A DNA stretch of 10,970 bases, taken from Campylobacterales bacterium. GTDB lineage: Bacteria > Campylobacterota > Campylobacteria > Campylobacterales > QNZT01. Of this stretch, positions 7,159 to 10,970 are shown piece by piece. The stretch lies in contig JALUNR010000088.1 in NCBI GenBank assembly GCA_027055005.1, positions 1-10,970 on the forward strand, in the 5' to 3' direction. The notes beneath the pieces are model-generated. The model did not search any database, was not told where the DNA came from, and saw only the letters and a program-made list of their open reading frames with translations. The translations under genes were made by a program, and so were the position numbers. Numbering within the stretch: position 1 is the first letter of the stretch; each line of letters opens with the position of its first letter.

Positions 7159-8484
7159 ATGAATAGATCATTTTACAATGGAATAAGTGGAGTAAAAACT
7201 CATCAGTTTGGTATGGATGTTTGGTCAAATAATATTGCAAATATTAATTCTATTGGATATAAATATAAAAATCCTGAATTTTCGACAATTTTTGCTCAAC
7301 AATTAGATTATCAAGTAAATAATCCAACCTCTGATGATGTAGGATTAGGTGGTGTTGGTATGGCAACTACATCAGTTATGAATATGGGAGTATTACAAAG
7401 TTCAGATGGAAAGTATGATATGGCTATTTCTGGAAAAGGAATGTTTGGTGTTCAAGATAGTTCAGGAAAATATTTTTATACAAGAGATGGTGCATTTAAT
7501 AGAGATAGAAATGGAAATTTAGTAGATCATTTAGGTAATTTTGTTTTAGGGCAATCCGCAAATAATATTTCGAATGGAATTATAACTGATAATAGTGTTG
7601 GTGATATAAAGCTAACTGGTACTGATACCAAAACAAAGATAGTCTTACCACAAAAATTAACTTTACCAGCACAAAGGACAACTTATGTAAAGATGAAAGG
7701 TAATCTTGACTCTACACCAAAGTATTCTTTTAATGAAAAGGGTGAAAAAATAGAAGTACCTAATATAGAAATATATAGAAGTGAGGTTATTAATTCAAAA
7801 GGTGATAAAGATATATTGGAAATTAAATTTACAAAGCATGTTCCGCAAGGGAAAAAAAATATTATATGGAATGCAAAAGCTACTATAAAAGACAAAAATG
7901 GAAAAATTTTAAGTACTAAAGATGGTACTTTAACTTTTGATACAAGAGGAGCTTTTTTATCTAATACTCTAAATAGTATTGACAATGATGGTAAAGATAT
8001 AAAACTTCAATTAGGTACACGATATGATGCAAATATAAAAAATAGTGGTTGGGATGGGTTAATATCTTATAGTAATTCAAAAGTAGCAGGAAAAGAAATT
8101 CAAAAAGATGGATATGTATCTGGAAATTTAGAAGATTATAGTATAGATAGTCTTGGAAATATTCAAGCAAAGTTTGATAATGGAAGAACTGTTCCAATAT
8201 ATAAAGTTATGGTTTTTAACTTCCAAAATGAAGAAGGACTTAGTCAAGCATCTCCTATATATTATAAAAAAACAGCAAATAGTGGAGATGCAATTTTGTT
8301 AAAAGATAAATATGGAAATGTGTTAAATCAAAATATTTCAACTAGACATCTTGAAATGAGCAATGTGGATATGTCTACAGCTATGACTGAACTTATAGTT
8401 ATGCAAAAAGCATTTGATGCAAGTAGTAAAAGTATCACTACAAGTGACCAAATGATACAAAATGCAATAAATATGAAAAAATAA
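7159..8484 (+). CDS. flgE: FlgE-like hook/basal-body protein, short paralogue (Cj0043/HP0908 type)
   Basis: A 441-residue axial flagellar protein. The N-terminal rod/hook helix is present (RSFYNGISGVKTHQFGMDVW, then SNNIANINSIGYK, residues 3-35), as is the FlgE/F/G core (MAISGKGMFGVQD with YFYTRDGAFNRDRNGNLVD, about 88-125) and the C-terminal coiled-coil partner helix (LEMSNVDMSTAMTELIVMQK, then SITTSDQM, about 398-436). These ends pair as the inner tube of the hook. The variable middle is much shorter than in the neighbouring FlgE. Its place right after flgD matches C. jejuni Cj0043 and H. pylori HP0908, which are named FlgE although the main hook protein is encoded elsewhere in those genomes. 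It may form a minor or transition segment; that is inference. AAAGG (7145-7149), inside the end of flgD, serves as its ribosome-binding site. Confidence 0.88.
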   Translation: MNRSFYNGISGVKTHQFGMDVWSNNIANINSIGYKYKNPEFSTIFAQQLDYQVNNPTSDDVGLGGVGMATTSVMNMGVLQSSDGKYDMAISGKGMFGVQDSSGKYFYTRDGAFNRDRNGNLVDHLGNFVLGQSANNISNGIITDNSVGDIKLTGTDTKTKIVLPQKLTLPAQRTTYVKMKGNLDSTPKYSFNEKGEKIEVPNIEIYRSEVINSKGDKDILEIKFTKHVPQGKKNIIWNAKATIKDKNGKILSTKDGTLTFDTRGAFLSNTLNSIDNDGKDIKLQLGTRYDANIKNSGWDGLISYSNSKVAGKEIQKDGYVSGNLEDYSIDSLGNIQAKFDNGRTVPIYKVMVFNFQNEEGLSQASPIYYKKTANSGDAILLKDKYGNVLNQNISTRHLEMSNVDMSTAMTELIVMQKAFDASSKSITTSDQMIQNAINMKK

Positions 8485-8510
8485 TCAAATTATTTTAAGT
8501 AGTAATAAAG

Positions 8511-8527
8511 TAGGAATGGTACTTGCT
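8511..8527 (+). promoter_or_regulatory. Sigma-54 (RpoN) promoter of the second flgE
   Basis: TAGGAATGGTACTTGCT in the 76-base gap has GG (8513-8514) and GC (8525-8526) with exactly 10 bases between, and the TTGCT box is identical to that upstream of fliK. The predicted start is near 8538, leaving a 23-base leader with AAAGGA at 8548-8553. The large hook protein thus has its own output, apart from any read-through from the fliK promoter. Confidence 0.82.
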
Positions 8528-8560
8528 ACTTTTTTGATAAAAAATTAAAAGGATTGCCAA

Positions 8561-10402
8561 ATGATGAGATCACTATGGTCTGGAGTAACCGGACTAAATG
8601 CACACCAAATAGCGATGGATGTTGAAGGTAACAACATAGCAAATGTAAATACAAATGGATTCAAATACAGTAGAGCAAACTTTTCGGACTTACTTTCCCA
8701 AACTTCAAAAATTGCAACAGCTCCACAAGGAACTATGGGTGGTAAAAATCCTATGCAAGTAGGACTTGGAACAGAAATAAACTCAGTAACTAAAATGTTT
8801 TCACAAGGTTCTATCCAAACAACAAGTAAAAATACAGATCTTGCTATACAAGGAAATGGTTTTTTTGTTGTTAGTCCAGATAAGGGGAAAACATATAAAT
8901 ATACAAGAAGTGGAGATTTTGTTTTTGATGCAAATGGAGACTTTGTAAATAATCAAGGACTTATAGCTCAAGGGTGGCTTAGAAATCCAACAACTGGAGA
9001 GATAGATAATACTGCTCCAATACAAGATATAAGTATTCCTCCAGGATTAACAACTCCAGCAAAAGAGACTTCAGTACTAAATCTAAAAGCAAATCTTAAC
9101 AGTGGAGATCAAATAACAAATAAATCTATTATTAGACCATTGGATTCAACTGATGGTACAAATGGTGCAGATAATGTTGCTGGTACAAAAGATGATGAAA
9201 AAGTGGATAAATTTGATGTACTATTTAATGCTGAAGGAAAAGCATTTAATCTAAAAGATGAACAAGGTGTAAAAATAAGTTTTGATAGTGGAAATACTGT
9301 AAAAAAATTTAGATTTACTACTGATACTAGTAAAGTTGGATGGGAAGATACAAATAATGATGGTAATAAAGATGCAGATGATGACACTTATTACTTTAAT
9401 AATACAGAAGATTTAAGAAAAGGTATGCAAGATGCTGCAAGAAAAGTATCTACAGGTGCAAATATTACAGTAAACAATGAGGGAAAATATCAAATTGATA
9501 ATAGTGCTGCAAATACATCTGATTTAAATATCTCTGTCGAAGGTATAAGTGATTCAAATACTGATGAAAATACTTTGTTTTCCACGACTATGAGATCTTT
9601 AGCCGGAGAACTAACAGCAAAAAGTTCAGGTATAAAGATAACTCAAGCTATAAATGCAGCTACACATGCTAGTAGTATAGATGTATTTGATTCACTTGGA
9701 ACAAAACATACAGTAAGAATCCAATTTAGAAAAGAACAATATATAAAAGATAATAGTGGAACAAAAGTTGGTGTAGAGTGGCATATGACTATAAGTGTCC
9801 CAGAGCCAGGAGATATAGGAGGTAGTCCAGTAAAAAATGTAATTGATAATGGAAATGTAACTTATGGTTCAGATGGGGCTTTATCAACATATACTCCAAC
9901 TAGTATTACATTTACAGCAAATAATGGTTCAGCACCAAATCAAACTATTAGACTAAATTTAGGAACACCAAATAAGTTTGATGGGCTTACAAGTTTTGAT
10001 AATCCATCAAATACTTCTGGAATTAGTCAAGATGGATTTACGGGTGGAGATTTGGATGGTATAAGAATAGATCAAACAGGAACTTTGATAGGAAGTTTTA
10101 CAAATGGTAGAAGTTTTGGTTTAGCACAACTTTCCATGGCAAAGTTTACAAACAATATAGGATTAGAGAGTGATGGAGGAAATCTTTTTGTTCAAACTGC
10201 AAACTCAGGAGATCCAGTTATAGGTCAAGCGGCAACTGGTGGTAGAGGATTTATCCAATCAAGTGCCCTAGAAATGAGTAATGTTGATTTAAGTAGAAGC
10301 CTTACTCAACTTATAGTAATCCAAAGAGGATTTCAAGCAAACTCAAAAACTATTACAACTTCAGACCAAATGCTAAACACACTTTTACAACTTAAACAAT
10401 AA
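8561..10402 (+). CDS. flgE: Flagellar hook protein FlgE (major hook subunit)
   Basis: Probably the polymer subunit of the flagellar hook, secreted through the flagellar type III apparatus. The 613 residues open with MMRSLWSGVTGLNAHQIAMD and EGNNIANVNTNGFKYSR (to about 38), the typical Campylobacter/Helicobacter hook start. The core follows (LAIQGNGFFVVSPDKGKTYKYTRSGDF, about 94-120), then a long variable exposed region (about 185-370) and the FlgE D2 strand motif IDVFDSLGTKHTVRIQF (373-389). The end is the helix LEMSNVDLSRSLTQLIVIQR plus ITTSDQMLNTLLQLKQ (570-613). The variable region holds the acidic loop DTNNDGNKDADDD (263-275), which looks like a calcium loop. AAAGGA seven bases upstream selects the first of two adjacent ATGs. 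It shares termini with the preceding gene, so the two are tandem paralogues. It is better built than that neighbour to be the main subunit (longer, own promoter); this is inference. Confidence 0.93.
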   Translation: MMRSLWSGVTGLNAHQIAMDVEGNNIANVNTNGFKYSRANFSDLLSQTSKIATAPQGTMGGKNPMQVGLGTEINSVTKMFSQGSIQTTSKNTDLAIQGNGFFVVSPDKGKTYKYTRSGDFVFDANGDFVNNQGLIAQGWLRNPTTGEIDNTAPIQDISIPPGLTTPAKETSVLNLKANLNSGDQITNKSIIRPLDSTDGTNGADNVAGTKDDEKVDKFDVLFNAEGKAFNLKDEQGVKISFDSGNTVKKFRFTTDTSKVGWEDTNNDGNKDADDDTYYFNNTEDLRKGMQDAARKVSTGANITVNNEGKYQIDNSAANTSDLNISVEGISDSNTDENTLFSTTMRSLAGELTAKSSGIKITQAINAATHASSIDVFDSLGTKHTVRIQFRKEQYIKDNSGTKVGVEWHMTISVPEPGDIGGSPVKNVIDNGNVTYGSDGALSTYTPTSITFTANNGSAPNQTIRLNLGTPNKFDGLTSFDNPSNTSGISQDGFTGGDLDGIRIDQTGTLIGSFTNGRSFGLAQLSMAKFTNNIGLESDGGNLFVQTANSGDPVIGQAATGGRGFIQSSALEMSNVDLSRSLTQLIVIQRGFQANSKTITTSDQMLNTLLQLKQ

Positions 10403-10407
10403 CATAT

Positions 10408-10413
10408 TATAAT
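10408..10413 (+). promoter_or_regulatory. Candidate -10 element for thyX inside the hairpin's 5' arm
   Basis: A perfect TATAAT lies 5 bases after the flgE stop. It predicts a transcription start near 10420 and a 22-base leader holding the thyX ribosome-binding site. No convincing -35 is seen (TTACAA at 17-base spacing is a poor match), and such hexamers are common in AT-rich DNA. Confidence 0.4.
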
Positions 10414-10442
10414 AAGCCCTAAAAATTAAAGGGCTTATTATA
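10408..10442 (+). promoter_or_regulatory. Hairpin holding the thyX ribosome-binding site (possible flgE terminator)
   Basis: A 13-bp perfect stem (10408-10420 paired with 10430-10442, arms TATAATAAGCCCT / AGGGCTTATTATA) has a 9-base loop. The 3' arm contains the AGGG ribosome-binding core of thyX (10430-10433), and the stem ends on the A of its ATG. No T-run follows, so it would be a poor intrinsic terminator. Folding in a read-through transcript would hide both the ribosome-binding site and the start codon. Confidence 0.7.
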
Positions 10443-10970
10443 TGACAGTAACACTACTACATCATACACCATTAAATATTTGCTCAAATGCCATAAGGAC
10501 TTGTTGGCAAAGTTTTGATAAAAGTGATAATGGTGGAGAAAAAGATAGAGAACTTATAGATAGAGTTGGAAACAAATTTAAACATAGCTCAACTTTAGAG
10601 CATATTACATATAACTTTTATATAAAAGGTATAAGTAGAGCACTTTTGCAAGAGTTAGCAAGACATAGGATGGCAAGTCTTAGTGTAAAATCAACTAGAT
10701 ATACACTAAAAGAGTTAAAAAGTGAAGAGAGTTTTACTATTAGTGATAAAGAGAGAGCCGAAAAATATTTAGTATATACTGGAGTAAATGAGGTAGATGA
10801 AGCAAGTATAAAAGCACTTGAAAATCTAAGAGTTATACTTAAAAGTGGAGTGAGTAATGATAAAGCAAAATACTGTCTGCCAGAAAGTTATAAAACAGAA
10901 CTTACTTGGAGCATAAATGCAAGAAGTTTACAAAACTTTATAAATCTAAGAAGTGATAAATCAGCACTAT
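10442..10970 (+). CDS. thyX: Flavin-dependent thymidylate synthase ThyX (partial, C-terminus beyond the right edge)
   Basis: Makes dTMP from dUMP using methylene-tetrahydrofolate and FAD/NADPH, replacing the classical ThyA. The frame is open for 176 codons to the window end. The ThyX signature RHR-x7-S is present as RHRMASLSVKS (74-84), followed by TRYT, which contributes to dUMP and FAD binding. Other family features are LEHITYNFYIKGISRALLQE before it and CLPESYKTELTWSINARSLQ followed by NFINLR after it. The start is the ATG at 10442 with AAAGGG eight bases upstream. It lies 39 bases after flgE on the same strand but has no functional link to flagella, so its regulation near the hairpin matters. 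Most relatives are about 200-250 residues, so little is missing. Confidence 0.95.
   Translation, partial: MTVTLLHHTPLNICSNAIRTCWQSFDKSDNGGEKDRELIDRVGNKFKHSSTLEHITYNFYIKGISRALLQELARHRMASLSVKSTRYTLKELKSEESFTISDKERAEKYLVYTGVNEVDEASIKALENLRVILKSGVSNDKAKYCLPESYKTELTWSINARSLQNFINLRSDKSAL

Noticed and set aside
7683..8197. Minus-strand open frames inside the short flgE (7683-7985 and 7961-8197)
   Set aside because: They lie wholly opposite a conserved coding frame, have no ribosome-binding sites worth noting, and give hydrophobic low-complexity products.
1..10970. CRISPR arrays, insertion sequences, tRNA or rRNA genes, and defence or toxin-antitoxin modules
   Set aside because: I found no spaced repeats, terminal inverted repeats with transposase, tRNA-like folds or toxin-antitoxin pairs; every stretch over 150 bases is accounted for by a recognised gene.

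Overview
The window comes from a low-GC member of the Campylobacterota (epsilon-proteobacteria), possibly close to Sulfurimonas or its relatives; the genus is inferred. The case rests on the Campylobacter/Helicobacter-style hook protein, the fliK-flgD-flgE gene order, sigma-54 promoters of the Campylobacter flagellar type (TTGGAA-N6-TTGCT), a stand-alone ThiD2 protein, ThyX, and strongly A-rich coding strands. There is no mobile element, CRISPR array, rRNA or tRNA, and no gap between genes longer than about 130 bases.

Left third (1-2144, minus strand): a tight set of overlapping genes. A seven-helix Bax inhibitor-1/YccA membrane protein is followed by a ThiD2-type hydroxymethylpyrimidine phosphate kinase and by the N-terminal 350 residues of a RecQ helicase that runs off the left edge. 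The overlaps are 8 and 13 bases, so the three are probably co-transcribed. Next (2223-4498, minus strand), typA/bipA, encoding a ribosome-associated translational GTPase, is followed 15 bases later by a yidB (DUF937) gene and then a strong hairpin that separates this pair from the Bax1 gene.

Right part (4571-10402, plus strand): a hook-assembly locus. A sigma-54 promoter drives fliK (hook-length ruler), flgD (hook cap) and a 441-residue FlgE-like protein. A second sigma-54 promoter in the 76-base gap that follows drives a 613-residue FlgE, probably the main hook subunit. All four products act at the same step of flagellum building: FlgD caps the growing hook, FlgE is the polymer, and FliK measures it and switches export to late substrates.

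The right edge carries the first 176 codons of thyX (flavin-dependent thymidylate synthase). Its ribosome-binding site lies in the 3' arm of a 13-bp hairpin, and a perfect TATAAT lies at the outer end of the 5' arm. This suggests that flagellar read-through mRNA is kept silent for thyX while mRNA from the local promoter is translated. I see no clearly new multi-gene system. The most interesting items are this thyX leader, the paired sigma-54 promoters around tandem flgE paralogues, a 13-bp inverted repeat around the typA/fliK divergent region, and an unusually lysine-rich FliK.
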